In this document: positions 1-8,730 of the stretch, piece after piece
Position numbering within the stretch: the first letter of the stretch is position 1
Layout: each line of letters starts with the position of its first letter
Source: an uncultured Hungatella sp.
GTDB taxonomy: Bacteria > Bacillota > Clostridia > Lachnospirales > Lachnospiraceae
Reading direction: 5' to 3'
NCBI GenBank assembly: GCA_910579515.1
Contig: CAJTUV010000020.1
Coordinates: 1-62,300, forward strand
Length of the DNA stretch: 62,300 nucleotides
The notes under the pieces: model-generated
The model's input: only the letters and a program-made list of their open reading frames with translations
Told to the model about the DNA's origin: nothing
Database searches by the model: none
Translations under genes and position numbers: made by a program

Positions 1-189
1 TATTGTTGGGTAAATATTTCAGAGAATGGTGTAATTCAGCTTAATCAGCAGATATTAGATTTTCTTAATCTGAAGATTGGAATGGAACTATTGTCTATCC
101 GAAGCAGTGATATAGCTTTTACAATGGGCGCATCGGGTCCTCTGTTGGAAAGAGCCGATAACTATGAGGGCGAAATTCCTTTGTATTAA
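1..189 (+). CDS. C-terminal end (62 aa) of an unrecognised protein, truncated by the window edge
   Basis: Frame 1 is open from the first base to a TAA at 187-189 and gives 62 residues ending in GEIPLY. No start is visible, so the gene begins outside the window. The pattern of a short beta hairpin (ISENGVIQLNQQI) followed by LKIGMELLSIR loosely resembles the swapped-hairpin fold of SpoVT/AbrB-type DNA-binding domains, but this is only a shape argument. The tail IAFTMGASGPLLERA is not a motif I can name. The reading frame is real by codon use and by its clean end next to a hairpin. The function is unknown. Confidence 0.5.
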   Translation, partial: YCWVNISENGVIQLNQQILDFLNLKIGMELLSIRSSDIAFTMGASGPLLERADNYEGEIPLY

Positions 190-212
190 AAAAACAGGTA
201 TCACGATACCCG
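188..212 (-). terminator. Possible rho-independent terminator downstream of guaA
   Basis: On the minus strand a GGTAT-CGTG-ATACC hairpin (plus positions 197-210) is followed by TG and seven T residues (plus A-run 188-194). It lies about 105 bases beyond the guaA stop and overlaps the stop region of the plus-strand fragment. The stem is short (5 bp), so it may only back up the larger hairpin at 272-310. Confidence 0.45.
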
Positions 213-271
213 CCCAAAATCCAGTATTCATCAAATAATTAGAGCCATTTTAGAGCCAAACGCCATAAAGC

Positions 272-310
272 AACGCCGAAAATGCCCATTTTATCAGCAT
301 TTCCGGCGTT
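272..310 (-). terminator. Hairpin immediately after guaA
   Basis: Arms 272-285 and 297-310 pair over 14 positions with one A/G mismatch, with an 11-base loop. The hairpin starts eight bases after the guaA stop codon. Its minus-strand tail is GCTTTATGG, which is weak for intrinsic termination, so it could instead stabilise the 3' end of the mRNA, with the T-rich hairpin at 188-212 doing the terminating. Confidence 0.5.
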
Positions 311-317
311 CTGTCCG

Positions 318-1862
318 TTACTCAAATTCAATCGTCCCCGGCGGCTTACTCGTCAAATCATAAAACACCCGATTAATTCCCTTCACTTCATTAATCACCC
401 GATTCATCACCCTGGCCAGCACTGCAAACGGAATCTCCGCTACCTCAGCCGTCATAAAATCAACCGTATTCACCGCCCGCAGCGCCACCGCATAGTCGTA
501 AGTCCGCTCATCCCCCATAACTCCCACAGACCGCATATTTGTAAGCGCAGCAAAATACTGCCCAATCGTCTTATCAAGCCCCGCCTTGGCAATTTCCTCC
601 CGATAGATCGCATCCGCTTCCTGTACCATAGCCACCTTCTCACCAGTGACCTCCCCGACAATGCGGATTCCCAGACCAGGGCCTGGGAACGGCTGACGAA
701 ACACCAGTTTCTCTGGAATGCCAAGCTCCAGCCCCACCTGACGCACCTCATCCTTAAACAAATCCCTCAAAGGCTCGATAATCTCCTTAAAATCCACATA
801 ATCAGGCAAACCGCCCACATTGTGGTGAGACTTAATCACAGCCGACTCCCCTCCCAGTCCGCTTTCCACCACGTCTGGATAAATGGTTCCCTGGACGAGA
901 AAGTCCACAGCTCCTATCTTTTTTGCTTCCTCCTCAAAAACCCGGATAAATTCCTCGCCAATGATTTTCCGCTTCTCTTCTGGCTCCTCCACTCCCTTTA
1001 ATCTGGAATAAAATCTTTCCTGAGCGTTTACGCGGACAAAATTCAAATCATAAGGGCCAGAAGGGCCGAATACAGCCTCCACTTCATCCCCCTCATTCTT
1101 GCGCAGCAAGCCATGATCCACAAATACACAGGTCAGCTGCCCGCCCACAGCCTTTGACAGCATAACCGCAGCTACAGAGGAATCCACACCGCCGGACAAA
1201 GCACAAAGAACCTTTCCGCTTCCTACCTTTTCCCTGATTGCCTTAATACTTGTCTCAGTAAAGGCGTCCATTTTCCACTCCCCTAAGCAGCCGCATACCT
1301 GGTAAACAAAGTTATGCAGCATCTGAAAGCCCTCCTGAGTATGCAAAACCTCTGGATGAAACTGAATTGCAAATAAGCCTTTTTCCTTCCATTCAGCCGC
1401 CGCTATCGGACAATCCATTGTATGGGCAGTCACACGAAACCCTGGCGCTTTCTCCTCAATATAATCATTGTGGCTCATCCAGCAGATGGTTTTCTCTGAT
1501 ACATTTGAAAATAAACTGCTGGTTTTATCCACAGTAACTTCAATTTTACCATACTCCCGAACTGGCGCTTTACACACACATCCTCCCAGAACGTGCATCA
1601 TCAGTTGAGCGCCATAGCACAGTCCCAGCACAGGAATCCCCATTTCAAACAATTCTTTTTTACACGACGCAGCCCCTTTTGCATAACAGCTGTCTGGGCC
1701 TCCGGTTAAAATAATTCCCTTCGGGTTCATGGCTCTGATTTGCGCCAAATCCGTCTTGTAAGAATAAATCTCACAGTAAACATGGCACTCCCGAACCCGC
1801 CGAGCCACTAGCTGATTGTATTGACCACCAAAATCTATCACAACAATTTTCTCTTTATTCAC
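318..1862 (-). CDS. guaA: GMP synthase (glutamine-hydrolysing)
   Basis: This 514-residue cytoplasmic enzyme converts XMP to GMP using ATP and ammonia taken from glutamine, the last step of guanylate synthesis. The N-terminal class I glutamine amidotransferase domain (about 1-190) has the nucleophile Cys82 in LGLCYGAQ and the partners His169 and Glu171 in QFHPEV. The ATP-pyrophosphatase P-loop SGGVDSS is at 223-229. The C-terminal dimerisation domain ends in TSKPPGTIEFE, as in the family. The length is normal. The start is GTG, supported by AGGAGGAG six bases upstream. The gene stands alone, with a promoter at 2012-2040 and a roughly 140-base leader dominated by a long hairpin, so it may be controlled through that leader. 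Confidence 0.97.
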   Translation of the reverse strand: MNKEKIVVIDFGGQYNQLVARRVRECHVYCEIYSYKTDLAQIRAMNPKGIILTGGPDSCYAKGAASCKKELFEMGIPVLGLCYGAQLMMHVLGGCVCKAPVREYGKIEVTVDKTSSLFSNVSEKTICWMSHNDYIEEKAPGFRVTAHTMDCPIAAAEWKEKGLFAIQFHPEVLHTQEGFQMLHNFVYQVCGCLGEWKMDAFTETSIKAIREKVGSGKVLCALSGGVDSSVAAVMLSKAVGGQLTCVFVDHGLLRKNEGDEVEAVFGPSGPYDLNFVRVNAQERFYSRLKGVEEPEEKRKIIGEEFIRVFEEEAKKIGAVDFLVQGTIYPDVVESGLGGESAVIKSHHNVGGLPDYVDFKEIIEPLRDLFKDEVRQVGLELGIPEKLVFRQPFPGPGLGIRIVGEVTGEKVAMVQEADAIYREEIAKAGLDKTIGQYFAALTNMRSVGVMGDERTYDYAVALRAVNTVDFMTAEVAEIPFAVLARVMNRVINEVKGINRVFYDLTSKPPGTIEFE

Positions 1863-1886
1863 AAAGCTCCTCCTGTATCATTCCCA

Positions 1887-1987
1887 GAGTACTGTGCTGG
1901 CCGCTTGATATCTCGACTGATTACTTTACCTGATTTTCCGTCTGACTCCGTAATTAGTTCAAACGTCAAGCAGCCGGCACAGTACTC
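1887..1987 (-). repeat. 101-bp inverted-repeat element / structured leader of guaA
   Basis: Two 22-base arms (1887-1908 and 1966-1987) pair with one C-A mismatch and one G-U pair; the outer 11 bp (GAGTACTGTGC) are perfect. The 57-base centre contains a smaller ATTAC/GTAAT pairing. The element lies between the guaA promoter and its ribosome binding site, so it is transcribed as 5' leader. TCCCA occurs immediately outside both arms (1882-1886 and 1988-1992), which would fit a 5-bp target-site duplication of a MITE-like element. It matches no riboswitch consensus that I recognise. Confidence 0.6.
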
Positions 1988-2011
1988 TCCCACAACTTAA
2001 TTAACCATATC

Positions 2012-2040
2012 ATTATACAAAACTTGTTTTCAAGATACAA
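2012..2040 (-). promoter_or_regulatory. Sigma-A-type promoter of guaA
   Basis: On the minus strand TTGTAT (2035-2040) and TATAAT (2012-2017) are separated by exactly 17 bases. Transcription would start near 2005 and give a leader of about 140 bases before the GTG start at 1862. Confidence 0.65.
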
Positions 2041-2100
2041 GAACTTCACCAATAAAGTTTTCTACGTTTTTCAAAAAACTGCACCAATTTCTCATTCTTG

Positions 2101-2109
2101 TGGTACAAT
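2101..2109 (+). promoter_or_regulatory. Extended -10 promoter element of map
   Basis: TGGTACAAT is a TGn-extended -10 box 30 bases before the map start. No good -35 hexamer lies 17 bases upstream, which is usual for extended -10 promoters. Confidence 0.45.
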
Positions 2110-2139
2110 ATAAAAAAAGCTAATCCAAGGAGTATTGAC

Positions 2140-3012
2140 ATGCACATCATAAACAGAAACAGTCCCTGCTGGTGCGGCAGCGGGCAGAAATATAAAAAAT
2201 GCCACTACGATTTTGACCAAAAGCTGGCTCTGTACAAACGCCAGGGCCACATGATACCAGACCATTCCATGATTAAAAGCCCTGAACAGATCCAGAAAAT
2301 AAAAGAAAGCGCCAAAATCAACATCGCCGTGCTGGACTATGTGGCAGAACATATTAAAGAGGGCACTACTACAGAAGAAATCAACCAATGGGTTCACACT
2401 CAGACCATAAAATACGGAGCGCTTCCGGCTCCCCTAAACTTTGAGGGTTTCCCAAAAAGTGTGTGCACCTCCATTAACGAAGAAGTCTGCCATGGAATCC
2501 CATCCTCTGACATTGTCTTAAAAGACGGAGATATCATCAATGTTGACTGTTCCACCAATTTAAACGGATATTTTTCCGATTCTTCCCGCATGTTCCTCAT
2601 CGGCCAGGTCTCTGAAGAAAAAAAACGCCTGGTAGAGATTACCAGGCAGTGCATGTATTTAGGACTTGAGCAGGTAAAGCCCTGGAATTTTTTAGGCGAC
2701 ATGGGGCAGGCCGTCAATGATTTTGCAACGCAAAACGGCTACCAGGTAGTTCGTGAAATCGGCGGACATGGAGTCGGTCTGGAATTTCACGAAGATCCAT
2801 GGGTCAGCTATGTGTCCACAAAAGGGACGGAAATGCTTATGGTTCCGGGAATGGTTTTCACCATTGAGCCTATGATTAACATGGGAACCTGGGAGATCGT
2901 CACAGACGAAAAAAACGGCTGGACAATACGCACCGCAGACAAAAAGCCCTCAGCCCAGTGGGAAATCCAGGTATTAGTCACCGAAGACGGGCATGAAGTT
3001 CTGGCATATTAG
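2140..3012 (+). CDS. map: Type I methionine aminopeptidase with N-terminal SEC-C zinc motif
   Basis: This 290-residue enzyme removes the initiator methionine from nascent proteins. Residues 1-22 form a SEC-C type zinc knuckle (Cys10, Cys12, Cys21, His22; SPCWCGSG), linked in other bacteria to ribosome association. The catalytic pita-bread domain follows, with all five metal ligands visible: Asp136, Asp147, His210, Glu243 and Glu275. The chosen ATG has AAGGAG seven bases upstream; the open frame extends 14 codons further with no ribosome binding site. The gene is a single plus-strand unit convergent with the MATE gene. Many clostridia carry a second map without the knuckle in their ribosomal-protein operon, so this may be the auxiliary copy. 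Confidence 0.95.
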   Translation: MHIINRNSPCWCGSGQKYKKCHYDFDQKLALYKRQGHMIPDHSMIKSPEQIQKIKESAKINIAVLDYVAEHIKEGTTTEEINQWVHTQTIKYGALPAPLNFEGFPKSVCTSINEEVCHGIPSSDIVLKDGDIINVDCSTNLNGYFSDSSRMFLIGQVSEEKKRLVEITRQCMYLGLEQVKPWNFLGDMGQAVNDFATQNGYQVVREIGGHGVGLEFHEDPWVSYVSTKGTEMLMVPGMVFTIEPMINMGTWEIVTDEKNGWTIRTADKKPSAQWEIQVLVTEDGHEVLAY

Positions 3013-3048
3013 CGTCCTCGCACGTTTACATTTCGCCAAATGACATCG

Positions 3049-4431
3049 CTACTTTATCGCCTTCTTCTTCCAGCCTCCCAGCCGATAGCAGAAGGCTGTA
3101 ATGACAGCACCCAACACCCAGGAGCACAAAAGGGAAATAAAGATACACTCATAGCGTCCATGAGGAAGCTCTGGCGTTCTGGTCAAAAATGCAATCCCAT
3201 AGGCCAGGGGGACTCTGATGATTACAGTGGTAACCATAGAAATCCACATTGGTGTCACAGTATCTCCCGCCCCTCTCATAACGCCAGACAGACTCTGAGT
3301 AACCGCCATGGCAATGTATCCTACTGCCAAAATCCCCATCATATTGGCGCTTAAGATTACCAGCTCTTCTGTACTAGTAAATATCGCCATCAGATAACGC
3401 CCAAACAACAGAATGATGCCGGTGATTACTGCAGAAGTTCCTACTGCAATGAGCGTTCCCTGTTTTGCACCCATCTTCACCCTGTCAAGCTTTCCGGCTC
3501 CCACATTTTGTCCGGAATACGTAGTCATGGCTGTGCCAAATGAGAAATTAGGCATCATGGCAAAGCCATCCACTCTCATGATGATCACGTTTGCCGCAAT
3601 TACCATCTCACCGAAGCTATTGGTCAGAGACTGTACCACAACCATTGCCAGAGAAAAAATTGCCTGTGTAACGCCAGAGGGTAATCCAAGCCGCAGAACC
3701 ATCATAATATTTTCTTTGTGCGGTTTTAAGTAGCACATTTTCATATCAAACAAATCCGTCATCCTGCAAAGTTTTAAGAAACATAAAACCGCTGAAATCA
3801 ACTGTGCAATCACGGTCGCCAAAGCCACTCCGTTTACTCCCATATGAAACCCCGCTACAAACCAAACATCCAGAACAATGTTCAGTACTGTGGCGACCAA
3901 AAGATAAATGAGAGCAGAGAGGGAGTCCCCCAGGCCTCTTAAAATTCCGCATAAAATATTATAGTATGCTGGTCCCACAATCCCCATTAACAGGATAAAC
4001 AGATAGGAAGTACACCAATCCATGATACTGTCAGGCGTGTTTAAAAGATGAAGAACCGGACGTATCGCCATAGATCCAAAAATCATTAAAAGGACTGTAG
4101 AGATTGCCGTCAACATTATAGAACTCCCTATGGTTAAAGACAGATTCTCCCGATCTCTGGAACCAAAATACTGAGACACCATGATCCCCACACCCATAGA
4201 AATACCTACAAACAATACCAGAAGAAGGTTTAACATGGGATTGGCGCTTCCCACTGCAGCCAGAGCATTATCTCCCACATATTTTCCTACTACGATGCTG
4301 TCCACTGTGTTATACAACTGTTGTGCAATATTTCCAATAAGCATCGGAATCGTAAAGACTACAATCTTTTCCCATGGCTTTCCTTCCGTCATGTCTACTT
4401 GGGCGAATAACCGTTTCATTTTGTCCAACAT
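3049..4431 (-). CDS. MATE family multidrug/toxin exporter
   Basis: A polytopic membrane protein of 460 residues with about twelve hydrophobic segments and the usual MATE internal duplication. Conserved family stretches include the first-helix region after FTIPMLIGNIAQQLYNTVD and the VGQNVGAGK-like sequence (SGQNVGAGKLDRV) in the second half. It exports organic cations or drugs in exchange for sodium or protons; the substrate cannot be read from sequence. The open frame begins seven codons earlier, but AGAGGTG seven bases before the ATG at 4431 favours MLDKMKRLF as the start. It is monocistronic, between convergent map and a divergent metallo-hydrolase. Confidence 0.9.
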   Translation of the reverse strand: MLDKMKRLFAQVDMTEGKPWEKIVVFTIPMLIGNIAQQLYNTVDSIVVGKYVGDNALAAVGSANPMLNLLLVLFVGISMGVGIMVSQYFGSRDRENLSLTIGSSIMLTAISTVLLMIFGSMAIRPVLHLLNTPDSIMDWCTSYLFILLMGIVGPAYYNILCGILRGLGDSLSALIYLLVATVLNIVLDVWFVAGFHMGVNGVALATVIAQLISAVLCFLKLCRMTDLFDMKMCYLKPHKENIMMVLRLGLPSGVTQAIFSLAMVVVQSLTNSFGEMVIAANVIIMRVDGFAMMPNFSFGTAMTTYSGQNVGAGKLDRVKMGAKQGTLIAVGTSAVITGIILLFGRYLMAIFTSTEELVILSANMMGILAVGYIAMAVTQSLSGVMRGAGDTVTPMWISMVTTVIIRVPLAYGIAFLTRTPELPHGRYECIFISLLCSWVLGAVITAFCYRLGGWKKKAIK

Positions 4432-4496
4432 AAATCTACACCTCTCTTCCATTTATGGCAGTCAATACAAAAAAATTATAAAAAAGGAGCCTTCTT

Positions 4497-5198
4497 ATGA
4501 ACACTTCAGCCATTACCTACATTGCTCACAGCGGATTTCTCGTAGAAACAGAGCAAACCTTACTTCTCTTTGACTACTACAAAGGCCCGCTGCCTCTGAT
4601 TTCTGATAAAAAAGCATTATACGTTTTCGTCAGCCACCGTCATTCAGACCATTTTAATCCAGAGATTTTTACATTATCCCACTCCTGCTCCCACACCCAG
4701 TTCATCCTCTCCTCTGATATCTGGAAAAGCCGGATTCCAGAGACCTTAAAAGAACAGACCGTCCGCTTAAAGCCTAACACCACATGGAAAGATTCTTACA
4801 TTGAAGTGCAGACATTGAAATCCACAGATGAAGGCCTGGCCTTTTTAGTACACACAGAAGGAAAAACTTACTATCATGCCGGAGACTTAAACGACTGGCG
4901 ATGGGAGGGAGAACCCGAAGAATGGAACCGCCGCATGTTTGAACATTACAAAAAGTATTTAGAGCCTGTCCGCAATCTTCATATTGATACGGCGTTTCTT
5001 CCCTTAGACCCCAGGCAAGAAAAAAACTATTGCCTGGGTATGGATTATTTTCTGGAACTGACAGATACAGACACAGTGTATCCCATGCATTGCTGGGAGG
5101 ATTATTCTGTCATTGATCGTTGGTTTTCAGAACATCCTGACAGCCCTTATAAAGAGAGAATCCGCCGTATCTCTTATATGGGAGAGAAATTCACCTGA
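4497..5198 (+). CDS. Metallo-beta-lactamase-fold hydrolase
   Basis: A 233-residue cytoplasmic protein of the small MBL-fold family related to UlaG-like and RNase Z-like hydrolases. The metal-binding HxHxDH is complete (His47, His49, Asp51, His52), followed by His127 and Asp130 in YYHAGDLND and a late histidine His198 in PMHCWED. No signal peptide or extra domain is present. AAGGAG lies upstream of the ATG, and the gene is divergent from the MATE gene with only 65 bases between them. The substrate is unknown. The neighbourhood does not help, since the following glycan locus is on the other strand. Confidence 0.85.
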   Translation: MNTSAITYIAHSGFLVETEQTLLLFDYYKGPLPLISDKKALYVFVSHRHSDHFNPEIFTLSHSCSHTQFILSSDIWKSRIPETLKEQTVRLKPNTTWKDSYIEVQTLKSTDEGLAFLVHTEGKTYYHAGDLNDWRWEGEPEEWNRRMFEHYKKYLEPVRNLHIDTAFLPLDPRQEKNYCLGMDYFLELTDTDTVYPMHCWEDYSVIDRWFSEHPDSPYKERIRRISYMGEKFT

Positions 5199-5218
5199 AA
5201 CGGTGAACCCTCTCTCCC
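5180..5218. terminator. Hairpin in the convergent region between the MBL-fold gene and uidA-like gene
   Basis: GGGAGAG (5180-5186) pairs with CTCTCCC, and TTCACC pairs with GGTGAA inside it, giving a two-part stem that spans the MBL gene stop codon at 5196-5198. Neither side has a good T-run, so its strength as a terminator is uncertain, but the position between two convergent genes fits a shared 3' hairpin. Confidence 0.45.
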
Positions 5219-5226
5219 TTAAAGGC

Positions 5227-6906
5227 TTATTGATAATCAGAGTAAGAATGGTAAAGCTTTTTTACCACATCATAGGACAGCTTCCGCCTTCTGTACTCAT
5301 CCACAATTCCCTTATTATTCATAGTCCGTGGTCTGTTGCTGAACCACTCAAAACTAATCCTCACATCGCAGAACTGCCAGATAAAAATACCGCTGCATCC
5401 ATCCTGATTCAGCACCGCCGTAATCTGTGATTCCAGTGCTTTCGCCTGATATTCCTCAGACCATTTGCACATAGACGGGGTTCTGTACCCATAAATGGCT
5501 CCTGCGCCGATCTCGGTTATCAAAAATGGCTTCCCGCTTCCTTCACTGTCTGTCTGCACCCAATCATAAATATCCTTCACATATTCATCAGCCGGAGTGT
5601 CGTGATACCATTCTGGATACAGGTTATAGGATACAATATCTGGCAGGCCAAAACAAATATCTGTTTTAAATTTACAGCTGGCAGACGATTTCGGTCTGGA
5701 AGTATCCATTTTCTGGATTAACTCATACTGTTTTTTATAACACTCATATCCATACTCTGTCTCACTGGCACATTCATTCAAAATTCCCCAGATAATGATG
5801 GATGGGTGATTGATATGCGCAGTAATCATCTCTCTGATACAGTCCTCTGCCTGTCTCTCAAAATTGGGATTCTCCATCTGCTCTAGGCTTAATCCTCTGG
5901 CATGATTTTCCTCCCACACCCAAATTCCCTGCTCATCACACAGGTCCAAAAACAGTTCATCATTGGGATAGTGGGATGTTCGAATTGCATTAGCCCCTAA
6001 ATCCATAGCAATTTGTAAATCCTGCTCTATAGCCGCAAATGGAAGAGCGCAGCAAAACATGGGATGATCCTCATGGCGGCAAAAGCCCTTGATTCTGATT
6101 TTCTTTCCATTTAAGAAAATATCTTTTCCCTGTACCTTTACTTCCCGATACCCAAAGCGGTCAATCAAATCGTCCGCTATCTCGCCCGAAGCCGCAGAAA
6201 GAGCCGCCGTAATCTGATACAGCTTAGGATTCTCTTTTTCCCATACTTCCACCCCTTCTGCCCAAATCTCTTTCTTGACAATGGCTTCGGTTCCTGCCTT
6301 TAAAACCAGCTCCTGCGTAACCGCTTTCTGTCCCTCTATCTGCACAGCTAATCCATAGGTTTTGTCCTGGTCTGACACTGATACTACTTTTAACTCAACC
6401 TGTGTTTTCCAGCCTTCCCCCTCTTTTACCGGAACAGCATGAACATACTCAATATACGCCTCCTTAAGCTCTTCCAGCACAACGCCTCTGGAAATGCCGC
6501 CATAGCTCATATAATCATTGGGCACATGAAGAGCGCTGGCCTCGCTGAAGGTATTATCTGCATAAACCTCCAGTTTATGGCAGCCTTCCTTTAGTCCCTT
6601 CATTACAATAGAAAACGGAGTAAAGGCATTGTAATGGCTTCCTACTTCCTCTCCATCCACACATACCTTGGCTGTATGGCTCACACCCTTGAACACCAGG
6701 CGAATGGCCCCGCCTGCCTGAAATTCCTTTGAAAATACACCTACTCCCCGGTAAGCCGAAAAATCCGGAAGACTCTCCCAACAGCACGGCACTGTAACCG
6801 GATAATCCTTTCCTGCAAATTCGCCGGAACACGGTGAAAACTTCCACAAGCTTCCGCTTAATTCTGTCGTCTTTCTGATTTTGTTGGTGCAAAACGTTCT
6901 GATCAT
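5227..6906 (-). CDS. Glycoside hydrolase family 2, beta-glucuronidase-like
   Basis: A 559-residue enzyme with the GH2 order of sugar-binding jelly roll (about 15-150), immunoglobulin-like domain (about 150-255) and TIM barrel (about 260-555). The acid/base Glu378 lies in GILNECAS and the nucleophile Glu465 in LITEIGAG. NNKG at 530-533 after NRPRTM matches the N-x-K motif that beta-glucuronidases use to hold the carboxylate of glucuronic acid, which favours glucuronide over galactoside. There is no signal peptide, so it acts on imported substrate. The ATG at 6906 has GGAGG directly upstream; the frame is open for 19 more codons without one. It is the last gene of the glycan operon. Confidence 0.9.
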   Translation of the reverse strand: MIRTFCTNKIRKTTELSGSLWKFSPCSGEFAGKDYPVTVPCCWESLPDFSAYRGVGVFSKEFQAGGAIRLVFKGVSHTAKVCVDGEEVGSHYNAFTPFSIVMKGLKEGCHKLEVYADNTFSEASALHVPNDYMSYGGISRGVVLEELKEAYIEYVHAVPVKEGEGWKTQVELKVVSVSDQDKTYGLAVQIEGQKAVTQELVLKAGTEAIVKKEIWAEGVEVWEKENPKLYQITAALSAASGEIADDLIDRFGYREVKVQGKDIFLNGKKIRIKGFCRHEDHPMFCCALPFAAIEQDLQIAMDLGANAIRTSHYPNDELFLDLCDEQGIWVWEENHARGLSLEQMENPNFERQAEDCIREMITAHINHPSIIIWGILNECASETEYGYECYKKQYELIQKMDTSRPKSSASCKFKTDICFGLPDIVSYNLYPEWYHDTPADEYVKDIYDWVQTDSEGSGKPFLITEIGAGAIYGYRTPSMCKWSEEYQAKALESQITAVLNQDGCSGIFIWQFCDVRISFEWFSNRPRTMNNKGIVDEYRRRKLSYDVVKKLYHSYSDYQ

Positions 6907-6986
6907 GGTTTCCTCCACAATGTTTTCTTTTTTACACAGAAAGATTGATGTAATTCCTGTCAAACTACATCAATCTTCCACTCACA

Positions 6987-7847
6987 CTACTGTACAGATT
7001 CTACAATCTTTTTAATGAAGGAAAGGTCATTCTTGATCTTCTCATCGGAAGCCTCAGCCGAGAAATCCTCAAATGTCACATATCCATCATATCCAACTGC
7101 TTTTAAAGCCTTGAAACAACGCTCAAAGTCCGCATGGCCGTCTGTAAATGGAGCCCAGTCAGCTGCATACTTCACCTTGCCGTCAACCTCTTTTTTCACC
7201 CACATGGCGTTCTTTACATGAACCAGATCCAGATATGGTCCCAAAATCTCCAGAGCCATCTGATACTCCTCAAAGCCCTCATAAATAATGTTTCCTGTAT
7301 CATAAATCACACCAATATACTGAGGATCAAAGTGAGATGCCAGGCGCCGTGCTGCACTGGCAGAGGCTGTGATGGTTCCGTGATGCATCTCAAAATCAGC
7401 CTTCACTCCATGCTTCTTTGCCAGTTCCTCCACTTTCTTAAAGCCAGATACTGCCTCCGCAAACAACTGCGTATATCCTTTCTCCTTGTCATACCGCAGA
7501 GCATTGACTCGAATTCTGGTGCATCCCATCTTTTTAGCTGCAATCATACAGCTCTCAATCTTTGCCGGATCTGTAGAACACTCCAGATAAGTGGCCAGAG
7601 CGTTTATCTCAAGACCATACTTTTCTGTCAGAGCACGAATCTCCTCTGCCTTTTCTTCTACCTTGTCAATATCAATCGTGCACAGATTATTTCTCCAGTA
7701 GGAAGGCTTTTCGGCCAAAATCTCAGGATCTGTGGGAATCGCAGTCACACGCCAGTCCACGCCGTCGTATCCATTCTCTTTTAACTTTTTGAGAACCTCC
7801 TCCAAATCCATTTCCGGCACACTTACCGTAAATAATGAATATTTCAT
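6987..7847 (-). CDS. Sugar phosphate isomerase/epimerase (xylose-isomerase-like TIM barrel)
   Basis: This 286-residue protein belongs to the AP-endonuclease-2/xylose-isomerase-like TIM-barrel family. Probable metal ligands are seen in ADFEMHHG, VIYDTGN, LVHVKN and VTFEDFS, the usual Glu-Asp-His-Glu spread of the family. Members include hydroxypyruvate isomerases, tagatose epimerases and inosose dehydratases, so the exact reaction cannot be read from sequence. It sits between the permease and the beta-glucuronidase, which suggests it isomerises a uronic acid or a released sugar. It has no signal peptide and is of normal length. Confidence 0.85.
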   Translation of the reverse strand: MKYSLFTVSVPEMDLEEVLKKLKENGYDGVDWRVTAIPTDPEILAEKPSYWRNNLCTIDIDKVEEKAEEIRALTEKYGLEINALATYLECSTDPAKIESCMIAAKKMGCTRIRVNALRYDKEKGYTQLFAEAVSGFKKVEELAKKHGVKADFEMHHGTITASASAARRLASHFDPQYIGVIYDTGNIIYEGFEEYQMALEILGPYLDLVHVKNAMWVKKEVDGKVKYAADWAPFTDGHADFERCFKALKAVGYDGYVTFEDFSAEASDEKIKNDLSFIKKIVESVQ

Positions 7848-7874
7848 ATTCCGTCACACTCCTTCTATTTTGAA

Positions 7875-8717
7875 TTAACCCTTAATACCAGAGCTTGCAA
7901 TACCTTCTACGAAATACCGCTGTAAGAATATAAACAGAATCAGCACAGGAACCAACGCCACTGTCGCCGCCGCCATAATCTGGGCATAGTTGGATGAATA
8001 CTGGGTGTTGAACATTCTCAGCATCAACTGAACCGTCTTCTTGCTGGAAGAAGATAAGTAGATCAATGGTCCCATAAAATCATTCCACTCAAAGGTAAAG
8101 GAAGTAATACATAAAGTAGCAATAGCCGGTTTTGACAAAGGCAGCATAAGCTTTGCCCAGATACCGTATTCGCTTAAGCCGTCAATTCTGGCGGCTTCCA
8201 AAAGCTCAGTAGGAATCCCCATGAAGAACTGTCTCATCAGGAACACTCCGGTAGCTGTAAAAGCATGCATAAGAATAATGCCCAAATGGCTGTCCGTAAG
8301 CCCAAACAGTGTCATCATCTTAAACTGAGGAACCATGTAAACCTGCCACGGAATAGAAATGGTCATAACATACATCATAAAAATCGTATCTCTTCCCTTA
8401 AACTCCAGTTTTGCAAAGGCATAGGCCGCAAAGCTGGAGGTCAGAAGCTGTAACACAGTGGTGCACACCGTCAGTTTCGTGGTGTTAAAGAAGCCTGTCA
8501 AAAGCGGAACCTTATTCCAGATTTCCTGGTAGTTATTCCACTGTGGATCAGAAGGAATCCAGACAATCGGGTAGGAGAATACGTCCTTCTCCAACTTTAA
8601 AGACGCTGAAATCATCCAGGCGAAAGGAACCAGCATTACAAATGCCATTATAATCAATGCCACATAAATCAACACAGTCTTAATCACAGACCCTGTAGTA
8701 TTTTTGCTTGATGTCAT
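7875..8717 (-). CDS. Carbohydrate ABC transporter permease (MalG type)
   Basis: A 280-residue inner-membrane permease with six predicted helices. The EAA loop that docks the ATPase reads EAARIDGLSEYGIWAKLMLP, characteristic of the CUT1 family MalG/UgpE type. The frame opens 14 codons earlier, overlapping the previous gene, but the ATG at 8717 has GGTGGAG just upstream. It is paired with the MalF-type permease, from which it is separated by 13 bases, and with the binding protein. No ATPase gene is present in the locus, so a shared MsmK-like ATPase must be supplied from elsewhere. Confidence 0.92.
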   Translation of the reverse strand: MTSSKNTTGSVIKTVLIYVALIIMAFVMLVPFAWMISASLKLEKDVFSYPIVWIPSDPQWNNYQEIWNKVPLLTGFFNTTKLTVCTTVLQLLTSSFAAYAFAKLEFKGRDTIFMMYVMTISIPWQVYMVPQFKMMTLFGLTDSHLGIILMHAFTATGVFLMRQFFMGIPTELLEAARIDGLSEYGIWAKLMLPLSKPAIATLCITSFTFEWNDFMGPLIYLSSSSKKTVQLMLRMFNTQYSSNYAQIMAAATVALVPVLILFIFLQRYFVEGIASSGIKG

Positions 8718-8730
8718 GTCTCCACCCCCC

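Noticed and set aside
282..1001. 239-residue plus-strand frame
   Set aside because: It lies wholly opposite guaA, is rich in His, Leu and Arg as antisense frames here are, and has no ribosome binding site.
1863..2010. Purine riboswitch in the guaA leader
   Set aside because: The leader lacks the conserved three-way-junction core and loop pairs of the guanine/adenine class. The long simple hairpin fits an inverted repeat better, though another class of regulatory RNA is not excluded.
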